Assembly (NCBI RefSeq): GCF_040183065.1
Contig: NC_091127.1
Span: forward strand, 107,354,334-107,418,333
Direction: 5' to 3'
DNA from: Periplaneta americana
Lineage: Eukaryota; Arthropoda; Insecta; Blattodea; Blattidae
Length of the DNA: 64,000 nucleotides
Part shown: piece after piece, positions 10,098-20,486 of the stretch
Position numbering within the stretch: position 1 is the stretch's first letter
How the letters are laid out: the number at the start of each line of letters is the position of its first letter
Position numbers and translations under genes: made by a program
The notes under the pieces: generated by a model
What the model was told of the DNA's origin: nothing
The model's database searches: none
Seen by the model: the letters and a program-made list of their open reading frames with translations, nothing else

Positions 10098-10394
10098 ATG
10101 GGAACAAAATTGCGTTTTGTAAATGATCTTAGTTACGAAGCAAGAAGAAGAATAAAACTATTGTTACCATATCTGAAAACAGCGAGAAGCAAAGGGCATT
10201 TTGCGATGATGATTAAGGACAAATTGAAAATTAATGATAAAGTTTACGATCTCGAATACTATGAAAAGAATTGTGACAAACCAGAGTTTTGGACCGAAAT
10301 CGAGCAAAGTCAGATGAATCAAAGTGCAGTCAAGAGGAAATTCAATGAACGTGGAAATATGCGTACGTCAAGGCAGTACGCTAGGAAGAAATAA
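10098..10394 (+). CDS. ORF1-like protein of the half-LINE, frame A
   Basis: 98 codons from ATG 10098. The core reads YEARRRIKLLLPYLKTARSK then GHFAMMIKDKLKINDKVYDL, which matches the general pattern R-x-LLP-x-K-A-x-x-KG-x-A-x-x-x-KDKL-x-I-x-x-x-Y seen in the C-terminal RNA-binding domain of L1-type ORF1 proteins and similar frames of insect LINEs. The tail is basic (RTSRQYARKK). The start is only 41 bp inside the element, which fits a first ORF. A second frame overlaps its end. The assignment to ORF1 is by pattern, not by search. Confidence 0.5.
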   Translation: MGTKLRFVNDLSYEARRRIKLLLPYLKTARSKGHFAMMIKDKLKINDKVYDLEYYEKNCDKPEFWTEIEQSQMNQSAVKRKFNERGNMRTSRQYARKK

Positions 10395-10780
10395 AAAATT
10401 CAGACGACACAAAACTCCAATGTCAATGTAACGAGAGATGTACTGTACAATGTTGGTACCTGACGCCGACTTCGAGTACGAAACAGCTGACCAGAATAAA
10501 CCAAGGAGGAAAACGAAACGTGAGGCAGATACAAAATATTGCGGACGAAGGATTAAGTAAACAGCTGAAAGTGTCTGAGGTTAGGAGTATAGACAAGACA
10601 AATGGAGGAAATGCAAGAGAAGACATGATAAGAACGAGCGAAGGAATGAAGCGACTACCAGATATTAGTGACTATGAGTACAGAATAGATAGGGCTTTTG
10701 AGAGGATATTAAATGGCGAAGTGGAGGACAGAATAGTGAGGAGGATGGAATTAGCGAGGAAGAAGAGTGCTAAAAAGTGA
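10385..10780 (+). CDS. Second overlapping frame of the half-LINE, frame B
   Basis: 131 codons are open from just after a TAG at 10382-10384 to the stop at 10778-10780, overlapping frame A by about 10 nt in another register. It has no ATG near its 5' end, so it would need a frameshift from frame A or is a decayed continuation. It begins with a Cys-rich segment, LQCQCNERCTVQCWY, then a Thr/Arg/Lys-rich part and DYEYRIDRAFERILNGEVED, ending ARKKSAKK. I do not recognise the domain. Confidence 0.4.
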   Translation, partial: EEIKNSDDTKLQCQCNERCTVQCWYLTPTSSTKQLTRINQGGKRNVRQIQNIADEGLSKQLKVSEVRSIDKTNGGNAREDMIRTSEGMKRLPDISDYEYRIDRAFERILNGEVEDRIVRRMELARKKSAKK

Positions 10781-11523
10781 GTGCAAGAAAGTTATGGTTG
10801 GCAAAAGTGAGAGAATAGGCTTAGAGAAGGAAGTGTGAAGTGTAAGAAGATAGTGTAAGAGTGTAGTAAGATATACATACAAGCAATGAATAAAAGAAAA
10901 TGAAAGTGAAGAAACATCTGAACAAATGTGAAGTGGAAGAGAGAGAAATTGGAAGTGTAATTAAGTTTTTTTCAAAAAGTCAATTAAATATTTCATGTTT
11001 TTCAACGTTGTGGGTAGGGAGTATTATAGGAATAAATATATGGAAAGAGCTAATAAAAATAGAAAATTTAGGAACGAAGTGAAGAGAAAAAGATAAATAC
11101 GTAAATAAATAGAGATAGGGGAATGTAAACAATTAATTCAGGAGAAAATAGCTGGAAAAGAATAATTAAGAGTAACTTAGGTAGATTTGAGAATAGAGAA
11201 GAAAATGAATGAAAAAATATGAATTATTAAGAAAAGGAATAGGCCTATGCAGTATTTAATATCAAAGCGAGAAATTGGAGGGAAACAGTGTAGGTATGAG
11301 AGAGAATAGAAGAGGCTAGATAGGGAAGGATATGTAGCAATTCAGTTAAAACAGAAGAATAGGAAGTAATCAAGAAATACTTGGCAAATGAATATTATAA
11401 TAGAAAAGAGTGATATGTAGTCTATTAAAGGGATGATGTAACGAAAAGCAGAAATGTGATGGTCCATCATAACTGTGAATTGTAATGTTTGCTGACAAAT
11501 AAATATCATATTATATCATAAAA

Positions 11524-11538
11524 AATTTAAAATCGATT
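11524..11538. repeat. Right target-site duplication, 15 bp
   Basis: Perfect match to 10042-10056. Confidence 0.9.
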
Positions 11539-11612
11539 AACCGACCGATTAATCGACTAATGGCATTCGATTAACCGACCAAAGTTTTTAGTCGAACGAC
11601 AGCTCTAATAGT
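11533..11612. repeat. Repeat with iterated CGATTAAYCG motifs
   Basis: The motif cgattaaccgacc occurs twice, together with cgattaatcgac; the reverse strand begins tagagctgtcgttcgac. Short subterminal repeats next to a TAGAGCTG-like end resemble a hAT transposon terminus, but the other end was not found. The half-LINE inserted at its left edge. Confidence 0.3.
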
Positions 11613-11617
11613 AACCA

Positions 11618-11637
11618 CAACAATGATGATGATGATG

Positions 11638-11684
<47 letters not shown>
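11618..11684. repeat. (GAT)n(AAT)n microsatellite
   Basis: Five GAT-type units pass into about 17 AAT units. Confidence 0.95.
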
Positions 11685-11689
11685 CCACA

Positions 11690-12830
11690 AAAATTGTAAT
11701 GCTATCCTATTATTTCCGAACAATCATTTCAGCACATGCAGTAGACAAAGTTGAAAAGAGAGAAGAATGACTGTAATGAAAGAAGAAATTAGAGGAGTTT
11801 GCGAGTTGAAGTCTAGATTCTAAAGTCTAGAACATGACAATGATGATGACATATATGCATTAAAATCATACACAAAATTAATTGCAAAATCTTAAAACTA
11901 GAAGAAAACAATACTTCGCTCAAAGAGGACGTCAGTCTAAAATAAATTACAAGATAAAACAACGATATTATGTTCATGTACACATTGAAGTTACGTAACT
12001 TATATTTCTTTAATTGATAAATTTTAGTTAAGAGGGAAAATTTGCCCTTTCCACTTTCATTTCTCCTGAATACGCCCTTGGATTACATTAGAAATCGAAA
12101 CCTATAATCCACTGGTAGTTCATTGCCGTGTAAATTAATCAACTGCTGAAGAGAAAAGGTTGGGCAAAGTTTAAACATAATATCTGATTACAGTGGATTT
12201 ATGAGTGCATACTATTCCCCCCTGTTTCATTGTAGGAAAATGATGTACTTGGGTAGTACCTATACTACAGCACTCCACTCATGCGCATTCCCGCCGCACG
12301 GTGTTTATTTTCATAAAGTCGTAAATTACCGGTATTGCTGGTAGCTGTGACGTTATTGGTGTCTAAATCACTGCTTTACACCCACACTCTCGTGCTGTGG
12401 TTGTGACAAAGTGTCCGTGAGAGAAAGACTGCAAGCAAGGCAATAAAACACATCGGAGTGTTAGTACGGACTGGCTTTAAACAAACAAGAAACTCGCTGT
12501 ACAGAACAGGTGAGATAGATTTCAAACTCGCTCATCACGCAGGGGATATTTTATTACTTTTTCTGGAACTGCTTTTGTTTCATATCTGTACGAAGGACTA
12601 CAAAAAAATTCCGTATCTTCCCATGGAGGTAATAAATAAATCAATAATTTACCTCAAAGTTTCCTTATTATATTCAGTGGCTAACTGGTTATCGCTCTTG
12701 CCTCTGGATTCGGTCCTGCTCGAAGGCGATGGATTTGTAGACGAAAATATCCTGATTGTGGCCCTCGTGGATTTGTAAATTAAGCCGTTAGAAATTTACT
12801 CCATATAAACAATAACTTCTGGCGCTATAA
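11690..12830. other. Intergenic; no convincing gene
   Basis: The 106-codon frame at 12458-12778 overlaps a degraded SINE-like segment (tggctaactggttatcgctc at about 12679) and shows no domain, so I do not call it a gene. Confidence 0.4.
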
Positions 12831-12834
12831 CTTT

Positions 12835-12960
12835 TTGCTTTGGGCCTTAACAGCTTTTCTTCAACTCTTCCTATTCTGATTTTTGTTATCAAATTTTTAA
12901 TCTTAAGCTATTTGAGGTCTTTAATCACATCATCTCTCCATCTAAGTTTGGCTCTTCCAA
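12835..12960 (-). pseudogene. Short LINE reverse-transcriptase C-terminal fragment
   Basis: The minus strand gives LGRAKLRWRDDVIKDLK, a stop, then LKIKN. The GR-x-K-LRW-x-DDV-x-KDL pattern is a hallmark of the region after the polymerase domain in many insect LINEs. Only about 40 codons remain. Confidence 0.6.
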
Positions 12961-12964
12961 GTTA

Positions 12965-13655
12965 TTTGTTAATAATTGATTCCAATTTTTAATTTCTTTT
13001 GGAAAAATTTCTCTTTTGCTACATTTTAAATTCTCGTCCAGAACGCAAGTTTCCTCTCTGCGTTTTATTGGTCCAGAATAATAATCAACATAGCCAAAAT
13101 TGGTAACAATGAATCCAGTACAAAGGCAACCTCTTCACTGAAAATATATGTAGTCTCTAACGATGGATGTTTCTCCATCTGTAACAGGGAGTAAGAACCA
13201 AAGAATCTGGCATCACCGTTGCACAAAAATCTCCACATTTTGGCCGAGATTCACTATCATTCAACTTGTTTAATAGTTCCTCACACTCATATTTAAAAAA
13301 AATCAAGTTTAAAGTAGGCCCTAGTTTTTGGTAATATAAAAAAGTCACAGCTTCTCATGCACTTGATTGAATAACATTTTTACATAATTAAGGTAATTAT
13401 TGTTGAATTTAATTATTTTTTTACAGATGTCTAGTTAATATTATTAACGTTTGCTTTCTTCTAAACTAATATTTATAAATTTCCACGAAATACAGACAAA
13501 ATGATAAACATTTCCATTTTCCTTTAAAATCGATAATTGAATTTCTCCAAAAATGGGAAATTTCCCCCGACCTATCATCCAGCATTCTACCAACACGCTG
13601 GAAACACCATATTCTTTGAGATTCAACAAAATTTATTAGTTTGTTATTATGCATA
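12965..13655. other. Intergenic, nothing recognisable
   Basis: Frames at 13157-13348 and 13444-13654 (minus) have no identifiable domain. Confidence 0.4.
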
Positions 13656-13659
13656 ACTC

Positions 13660-13980
13660 CTTTAAGTTAGGGGTGTGTTTGCGTGTTGAAAAGTGGAGTC
13701 AAATAGTAAGTGTGTTCTGAAATTCGTGTTGAAAAGTGGAGTCAAATAGTGATAGCGCAAACATACCACTACAACAGACAGCGATATCTAGATGACGCCA
13801 GGATCTAATAGGCTCTGATGATGGTGTACAGTATACACCGAAACAGCTGTAATCCACACGTGCTTATATAATTAACACTAGTAAGTTTGCCATTTTATCA
13901 ATCATTTGTATTTAAGTGTTAAAAGTAGTGTACACAAGATTCAAGATGGATTCAGAATAAAAATTCGTCTTGGCTGGTTT
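13660..13980 (+). mobile_element. Penelope-like terminal repeat fragment
   Basis: Related to 9531-9975. It opens with a 25-bp segment starting gtgttgaaaagtggagtc that is repeated at 13683-13707 and 13726-13750 (43-bp period). The middle carries the hammerhead-like core, followed by acgtgcttatataattaaca, and the end carries ttaaaagtagtgta and attcaagatggatt, which occur in the other locus as well. No associated reverse transcriptase was seen. Confidence 0.45.
13811..13855 (+). ncRNA. Hammerhead-ribozyme-like core
   Basis: GGCT-CTGATGA (13815-13821), a strong 6-bp stem II GGTGTA/TACACC with a 5-nt loop, GAAA (13840-13843), then C-AGCT-G-TA^ATCC. Stem III would be two base pairs and stem I pairs at three of four positions (ATCC with GGCT, one T-C mismatch). 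One unpaired T precedes stem II. The core is complete; self-cleavage is inferred. Confidence 0.55.
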
Positions 13981-15060
13981 AGATAATTTTCTCTAGAACA
14001 ATGAAAGGTTCACATAATATGCTTTGTTTCCTACGACTATTCTCTGTTTCATGTCATCTTCTATTGTATTATTATTTACTTTAGAACTAAAGGAGGTAGT
14101 TAAAAGAGAAGATATGTTTCGTGTTCCGTTAACATTTAGATCTTCTATATTGTTAGTGTTCTTAGTGTATTTCATATATTTCATTTGATATAAATTAATC
14201 GTAAGTACCGTATTGGCCCCAAAATAAATCGAACCCGGATATAAGCCGCACTCTTAAAATTCGAGAGAGAAAAGAGGAAAAAGACAACATTCAGATAAAT
14301 TGAGAGAATAAAAATTATCGACAGCAATTTTATTCTATAGGCCTACAGCTATCTAATGTTTGGAACACAATATGCCTACCATAGGATTTGCCTTCAACAT
14401 ATTCTTTTCTTGTTAGGCACAGTACCAATCATTTAACTTCAGTAGTGAAAGTAAATTTTTTGCTTAACATAAAAGTATACTGGTTTACCGGCGCAGTGTT
14501 GCTATGCACCATTTTCATTGCCCTAGTCACTATCTTTAACGTTGTCACTGCTGACTGGCACTATCCATTTCATAATTTTTAAACAGCATACAATATGATG
14601 AAATGTCGTAAAAACCAAGGTGGCGAATATAAACCGCATATTAACTTTTCACAGTTGAAATCTAGATTAAAAGTGCGCTAATTTCCCGGCCAGAACGGCA
14701 TAACAGACAGTTTTGCTCATGAACAAGGATGGATAGTGACAAAATTCTGTGTTCAGGTCCACCACTATTCCGTCTTCAATTCTCGTAAAATATATCACTC
14801 CGTACTCCGCAAACTCGCACAAGTACAAATTCGAAATGGGTGTCAATTATTATGCTGAGATCATTTAGAAAAATCCAATGATTAGGTGTCAATAACATAT
14901 CGGTAATTTATCACCTTATAAATTGAGTCTTTCGATCATGAATCAACATTAGATATTCATAAAAATGTAATTCCCTGGATCACGTTGTCAGAATTATTAA
15001 AGGCCACTTTTTAAGACAACGCAGGACAAACAAGACACACCCAAATCTTGCAGAAGGAAA
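13981..15060. other. Intergenic; possible old repeat remnants
   Basis: The stretch gaacccggatataagccgca at about 14230 looks like the end of an old DNA transposon, but I found no matching partner end. Nothing else can be supported. Confidence 0.3.
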
Positions 15061-15061
15061 A

Positions 15062-15255
15062 TATACAGAATGAACCGTTCATAATGTGATTAATTTCAGG
15101 GGGTTATTCTTTGAGGTATTTCAAACAAATACAATTTTGCTCATTTTTGCTTCCTTTTCGAGATAAAAATTGTTTTGTATGAAACATTTCATAGCTTGTT
15201 TTGGAAAAGCCATTGATTTAATTCCCAATATGCTCAGCCAGTTTAAGAGAACAGT
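15062..15255 (+). mobile_element. Partial copy of the roughly 277-bp MITE family
   Basis: The sequence tatacagaatgaaccgttca, then aatttcagggggttattctt, gaggtatttcaaacaaat and attgatttaattcccaatat matches the reverse complement of 63.4-63.7 kb closely. The right end is missing after agtttaagagaacag. Confidence 0.75.
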
Positions 15256-15259
15256 GTTT

Positions 15260-15970
15260 TACGATAATTAATAATTTAAAAAAATAATTTTGTCCTTTAA
15301 ATATGCAGAAATTTTGATGCGAAGAAATGTAACTTTTCGTTCTGCAAAGCAATTTCACAATGTTACAATTGTTCAGATCAAATTTCTGCAATAGGCTATG
15401 TGTACACAGGCGACAAATTGTTCAACGATATTTTTGTCGTTACGGTGTGTTCAATAGGTTTGAATGAGCGTATGTACACAGGCAACGACGCGACAAAACT
15501 GTGTCTGAGCTGTAGAAAGAGTTGTGGAGGGTCTACAGCAGTGCGACGCCTTGTGTCTCTGACTTAACTTGCTAAATATTAGTCTTATGTATACAAGTGA
15601 ATATTGGTTACAAACGTTTTCAATTGTGATTGCTTTTTATCATATATGCTCTTGTTTTTGTAATCTGTGCTATTTTATTGCTTATATTCGATAGTTTATT
15701 TTTTCTTCTTCTTTCTGCTTATCTACAGTCCGGTTTTGAACTCCCGACCACGAGCGTTTGCTCATACGAGGGTAAATTCTTTATATTTCTGTATTGCTTA
15801 AATATTTTACATGTTCATTCTTGTTTGATGTACGTCTATATGATATATGAAATGATATTTATTCGTCAACCAATTTTACGATTCATAGTTATGGTGGACC
15901 TTAACATTTCTGCTTTTCGATCCACCATCGCTTTAATATCTACCGACATATCATCCCTGCTCATTGATTA
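15260..15970. other. Intergenic, nothing recognisable
   Basis: The phrase tgtacacaggc occurs twice (about 15400 and 15474) about 70 bp apart. The 158-codon frame at 15630-16106 is hydrophobic because of T-rich codons and an ATT repeat; I do not call it. Confidence 0.35.
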
Positions 15971-15971
15971 T

Positions 15972-16010
15972 TATATTATTATTATTATTATTATTATTAT
16001 TGTTATTGTT
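15972..16010. repeat. (ATT)n microsatellite
   Basis: Imperfect ATT units with two GTT interruptions. Confidence 0.9.
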
Positions 16011-16266
16011 ATTATTAACATTTTATCTCTTTTCTGTGCCATCATTTTGTCTAAATCTTATCGTCTGTTTGTACCCATTGTTTTGTATTCATATATTCAT
16101 TTATGAAGTATTTTCCGTTTAATTCATATCCTTCTGTTCTAGTAAATGCATTGTTATTTCCCCATATCTATCTTCCCTTTATCCTCTTTCCTATTAAATA
16201 TTGCATTATTTCTTTCATTAATTATTTGCCTTATTATTTTTTTCTCTCTCTATTCTCAATTCCATC

Positions 16267-16268
16267 CC

Positions 16269-16311
<43 letters not shown>
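16267..16311. repeat. (ATT)n microsatellite
   Basis: Fifteen or so units, directly next to a minus-strand tRNA-like copy. Confidence 0.95.
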
Positions 16312-16329
16312 TAATACGAGAAAAATTTG

Positions 16330-16405
16330 CACCGGCACCGGGAATCGAACCCAGGACCTCTCAGCTCTGCGCGCTGAGCGCTCTTTCCAACTGAGCTATG
16401 CCGGC
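16330..16405 (-). repeat. tRNA-like sequence, family X, reverse copy
   Basis: The minus strand folds as a near-complete tRNA: acceptor GCCGGCA/TGCCGGT, D arm GCTC...GAGC, a TCAGC/GCTGA anticodon stem and a T arm CTGGG-TTCGATT-CCCGG. The anticodon loop is GCGCAGA, with C instead of the invariant U33 and a nominal GCA anticodon, so I do not call it a working tRNA-Cys gene. The 3' side continues as caaatttttctcgtattaaa. Confidence 0.7.
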
Positions 16406-16557
16406 ACACGATCCACGGCGCCGGCCGAACCCCTCTCGTAATACTTTTACGGCCTTACTACCTGCATTTGAGACGATACAAGTCATATGCAGGAGCGCAT
16501 ATTTAAATGACTTTGTGGTCATATTCAACATCAGTTTGTGACAACTGCTAACAGTTA

Positions 16558-16816
16558 ATACATCACATATTCATTTTGTATGAGGTCTCGCCCACCTCAT
16601 TGAATACTACACGGCTACTATGGATCGTGTCCCGGCATAGCTCAGTTGGAAAGAGCGCTCAGCGCGCAGAGCTGAGAGGTCCTGGGTTCGATTCCCGGTG
16701 CCGGTGCGAATTTTTCTCGTATTAAATAGTATTAATACATATTGGCTACTTCATAATAGCCGTGTAGTATTCAATGAGTTGGGCGAGACCTCATACAAAA
16801 TGAATATGTGATGTAT
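16558..16816. repeat. Inverted repeat enclosing a tRNA-like copy
   Basis: The arm 16558-16624 (tacatcacatattcattttg ...) is repeated inverted at 16751-16816, with only a few mismatches over about 65 bp. The plus-strand tRNA-like copy lies in the loop. Both arms contain the phrase gtctcgccca and its complement. Confidence 0.8.
16631..16706 (+). repeat. tRNA-like sequence, family X, forward copy
   Basis: Nearly identical to the reverse of 16330-16405, including the GCGCAGA anticodon loop and the gcgaatttttctcgtattaa 3' flank; the first base is C rather than G. Two copies in opposite orientation within 400 bp show that this is a mobile or amplified sequence, not a single tRNA gene. Confidence 0.7.
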
Positions 16817-16817
16817 A

Positions 16818-16858
16818 ATAATAATAATAATGATAATAATAATAATATAATAATAATA
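16818..16858. repeat. (ATA)n microsatellite
   Basis: Imperfect AAT units after the right inverted arm. Confidence 0.9.
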
Positions 16859-16864
16859 ACTTGA

Positions 16865-17711
16865 AAACTATTTTATTAATCTAAAAGGGCGTTCAACAAC
16901 AAAGAAACCTCCTTGGAGGAATGAAGCCAAATCGGGCGACTAAGAAATATACGACAGAATTTCGCGCCCAAGTTCTGCAGCAAGATCCATTGTTTCACGA
17001 GCAACATTAGCTTATATTTTGAAGAGATCCTCATCGTGCTAATCCAACGCCACTACACTCACCCTGTGTGCTTGTAGTATCATGTAGAAAAGTCCACATG
17101 TGGACTTAAATAAACCCGCTGGGTATATGAAAACGTAGGTCTCATCATCTGAGGAGAATATAATCCCTGGCTTAAAAGGGGAATTAAATGTAGAATTACA
17201 ATTACTTAACCCTGTGTTATTTCAAGTATATGATTTCAAACTAGATTGTTTTGATTTTTGGTCTGTCGCCATGCCAACTTGATGAGTGGTTGCGCACACC
17301 CCAAATGTCCGCGTGCACGCAATGTTGAAAAAGGACAGCGAAATTAATTTAATGTAGATGACGTTGGGAAGATGCAACTGAACGTGCATGACCTCTGAAC
17401 GCAATTTTCATTAAATTTTCCCAATTTATACAAATGTTATTACCTTAAATGCAAACGCGTTTGATTGTAAGTGATTGAAATAATTGGATTTCGGTCGATT
17501 ACTTTATTTTGTAAAAATGACAATATAGCAATGTTTAATTAAATTCATTCTGGTAGATACGAGTATAGTGATGAATCATGTGCGTAGCCAAACAGACGGA
17601 TAGCGTAACAGCGTAACACAACTTCCTAGCTGTAAGTAAGGCAGGTTTGATTCCCTATATATTTTCCGTAATCAGTATTTGAAGGTAATTTATGACATAA
17701 CACCTTCAATG

Positions 17712-17712
<1 letters not shown>
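16865..17712. other. Intergenic; a faint coding-like trace at 16920
   Basis: A plus-strand frame from 16921 gives MKPNRATKKYTTEFRAQVLQ, which resembles the first residues of some transposases, but it ends after about 29 codons. I do not assign it. Confidence 0.25.

Positions 17713-17713
<1 letters not shown>

Positions 17714-17744
<31 letters not shown>
17714..17744. repeat. (CA)n microsatellite
   Basis: About 15 units, followed by CATA units that make up the target of the next element. Confidence 0.95.
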
Positions 17745-17748
<4 letters not shown>

Positions 17749-17751
17749 TAC

Positions 17752-18477
17752 TAGAGATGAACAACTATCGAGAAAGCAAGACTAACAGTGCCCGCAAAGC
17801 CGAAAACCCGCACGACAATGTTGTATACGTCGGGTCGTTGACGTAAAGACTGCTGATGAGTGTTTCGAGATGTCGAGATTGATCACGCCCGAAGTCCCGA
17901 ACGTCAAGCAGCCTTGAATCGCCACAGTTGTTTATACCTGAATGAAATTTTACCTACTTTGGCAACTGTTATATATGTATAAACAATCAACTAGCCTATT
18001 TGAAAAATCATCTCTATCTTTCAGTGTATAATAACCCGTTCCCCAGTCTTTATTTAATTACTAGGCCCTTATTAAAAGGCTAGGAATTTTCTTTTCATAT
18101 TTTTAAGACCAAGTGTGCAGTCTCAAGTAAAAAGATATAACGTTATGTTTTATGTTTCTTAGAAATGCAGATTTATTTGAGAATTGTTTTTTTCTTCTAT
18201 TTATATAACCATAGGTAATATCATATAATAGAACCAGATCATTTTGATAACTAACATACTGTTCTGTTTTGTCTTTTTGTCTCATTTAAGCATTTATAAT
18301 ATTATTTATTTCAATGATGTATTTATTCAAAGTTACGAAATCTTTCCACGCAGACTAAATGCTATTTCGAGAATATTGAGCGAGACTCGAATCGCACGAG
18401 AATGACGAGACGAGACTCGAAAGACAAATGCAACGAACACAGCGAGCGAGAGTGGCAGTTAGTTTTGTTCATCTCTA
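17752..18477 (+). mobile_element. 726-bp hAT-like MITE, copy 1
   Basis: The ends are the 13-bp inverted repeat tagagatgaacaa/ttgttcatctcta. The flanks atacatac (17744-17751) and atacatat (18478-18485) form an 8-bp target duplication with one mismatch, as for hAT elements. The interior is non-coding. A second copy in reverse orientation is at 32967-33694. Confidence 0.85.
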
Positions 18478-18802
18478 ATACATATACACGCACACAAACG
18501 TTTGTTTTCAAATCTTCTCGTATCGTCCTATTAAAAATTTTAATATGGCTCCGATAAGGCTCAAATTCTTCTTCGTCTTGATTTTCTTTTGATTTTAGGC
18601 CTACTTTAGTTTAGAGCTATCAGAAATGGTTTCAAAACATTTTGCGCTCTATCTGCAGAGCCTTTACAAGCAGTTCAGGAAAAAGCTTTAACTTGTACAG
18701 ATTTGGCTGGCTCAATCCTCTTGACGTTCTCACGACCCAACAAGCAGTTCCCAAGGTAGCTGCACTTTGCTCCTTCCAATTCAGAACATAGAATCAATAT
18801 AC

Positions 18803-19515
18803 GAGGGAGGATCGAAATGTAACGCACAGCAATTTTTTTGTGGCAACGCATTTAATAGATAGCTAAGCAAAACGAAATAATGCACAAGAAAGCTACAGGT
18901 TTTACCCATTTTTAGACATGGGAACCACGTCTCTTGACGCATTTCTCCCATCGTGGCACCAGATTCAGTACACCCCGTTCATAAAACTCCGTTTTCTGGG
19001 CGTATAACCACCTGCGCACGACTGATTTCATTTCTTCGCCCGAACTGAAGCGTTGGCTTCTAGGAAGTCTTCATTGGTCCGAAGAAGTGAAACTCAGACG
19101 GTGCAAGGTCTGGACTGTAGGGTGGGTGACTGTCCTCTCAGTGCCTCTGACATTGTGTGGTGTTGCAGCGGTCACTGTCGGCCGGAACGTGTTTCGTCGA
19201 TAAGACTCGGCCCTCTTCGAAGAACCTGCACCATTTGGAGATGTTGCTACGGCCCAGACAATCAGCACCATATACCTCCAACAATTGCCTCTAGATTTCA
19301 CTCGGAATTTTTTGTTTTGCTCAGAAAAAAATGGACTACACCTCGCTGCTCTTCACAAGTATACGATGCTAGCACAAGTTCCATCTTTACTCAGTAGTTA
19401 CCGCTCGTTCCGCCAGGGTGACACCTAATCGAGCCATTGCTGTCTGTAGCGCAAGATTCAAACTATCTCCCAACTTTGAAGAAATTGTTGTGCGTTACTT
19501 TCCGATCTTCCCTAG
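18803..19515 (-). mobile_element. Internally deleted mariner transposon
   Basis: TA target duplications (18801-18802, 19516-19517) flank inverted repeats cgagggaggatcgaaatgta... and its complement ...tactttccgatcttccctag; the arms match over about 35 bp with few differences. The minus strand keeps a decayed transposase C-terminus. At 713 bp it is about half the usual mariner length of about 1.3 kb. Confidence 0.88.
18915..19190 (-). pseudogene. mariner transposase C-terminal remnant
   Basis: Across frameshifts the minus strand gives SPTLQSRPCTV-like sequence in the place of the family's YSPDLAP motif, then FGP/RTNEDF and RRWLYAQKTEFYERGV-like residues, the usual order at the end of mariner transposases. 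Several stops and shifts interrupt it, so no functional enzyme is made. The N-terminal helix-turn-helix part is absent. Confidence 0.65.
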
Positions 19516-19519
19516 TATG

Positions 19520-20480
19520 TGAAGATATTTCTTCTTCCCTGTCACATGGGATCATGTGTGATACCTAAGACTGAAGTCTTCTCTCAGCCGATACTGACTT
19601 GACAGTATCCCGTGACTATACTTACTGTATGTCCCCTCTATTTAATGACAGAAGAGATTGACTAAGTCAGATAGTGGACCTTCTGGGTTTCGCTTCATGC
19701 CGTCTGAATTTCATTCAATGTGTCCAACACTTACAAAAAGTCCAATAAGTGGCTCTATTCCTAGTAGTAGCTAAAGTTCCTTTTCTTCCAAAGCATCATT
19801 CTCTTCTCTCTCTTGCCGGGACTCGCGCAATTGAATCAACTTCCTCTCAGCCAGGATACATCTTCATAATCCTATGCATCTTTGTCTCGACATCCTATTC
19901 AAGTCTCCAAGGAACTTCGTGAACTACTCTCCATCTGGTGTACCAATCTCACTGCTCCGACAAATAGAATATCTGAAGCCTTCGACCTCTGAATTTTTTA
20001 TGACAGTTTGCCATAATTGCATCTTATAAATGCAAGAATAGTGATATCTCCTGGATTCGTTAGCCTACAGCATTTTTGGAACTGAGACACAAACAGCATC
20101 TTCCTCCAAGTTTTCAATTATTATTACTGTAAAAAGAATTAAATCATGTCAAATATTTCGGTATTGTACCAAGTATAAAAGAAAAGTATTGCTGCTAAAG
20201 ATCTACCTTGTGACTCTGGTATTTAATTTATATTATTTAAGACATCTTTCGAATCTCTACTTTTAATTTCACTTCTGGACCCTTTTTAATACAAAATATC
20301 GCTTAATTATAGTTTAACAAGATATACTCAAAATAGTTGTGGGGAAAATTGAAAATAATATAAAGGGAAGAAACTTGCTGAATGAGCTCAAATATTCTGG
20401 ATCCATAATTTGATATCCAATACATGTTAAGTAAAAATTTCCAAAACTATTTACCTGTCTAATTGCAGAGACGTTTGCAG
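19520..20480. other. Intergenic, nothing recognisable
   Basis: No supportable coding feature. A T/C-rich stretch near 19780-19930 has open frames on one strand without a known domain. Confidence 0.35.
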
Positions 20481-20486
20481 CGTTGT

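Larger units (their letters stand above)
10057..11523 (+). mobile_element. 1467-bp half-LINE-like retroelement with TSD
   Basis: The insertion is delimited by the perfect 15-bp duplications at 10042-10056 and 11524-11538. It ends in caaataaatatcatattata plus a short tail, as expected for a LINE-type 3' end. It carries two overlapping short frames in its first half, no reverse transcriptase and a strikingly purine-rich plus strand from about 10500 to 11450. It is either an internally deleted LINE or a non-autonomous element that keeps only an ORF1-like product. Confidence 0.75.

Noticed and set aside
12458-12778. 106-codon plus-strand frame as a gene
   Set aside because: It overlaps a degraded SINE-like segment and shows no domain or supporting signal.
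14224-14700. A TIR transposon bounded by gaacccggatataagccgca and a related right end
   Set aside because: The right-hand candidate (tataaaccgcat) is in the same orientation, not inverted, so no element could be delimited.
15630-16441. Hydrophobic frames that could pass for membrane proteins
   Set aside because: T-rich codons and ATT repeats explain the hydrophobicity. No conserved motif.
16330-16706. Functional tRNA-Cys genes
   Set aside because: C33 replaces the invariant U33, the body is unlike a tRNA-Cys, and two inverted copies with shared long flanks indicate a repeat.
16921-17010. Transposase start (MKPNRATKKYTTEFRAQVLQ)
   Set aside because: Only about 29 codons with no continuation or ends; too little evidence.
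17868-17890. CTGATGAGTGTTTCGAGA, another hammerhead-like string
   Set aside because: No GAAA in the right place and no stem II; it is interior sequence of the hAT-like MITE.
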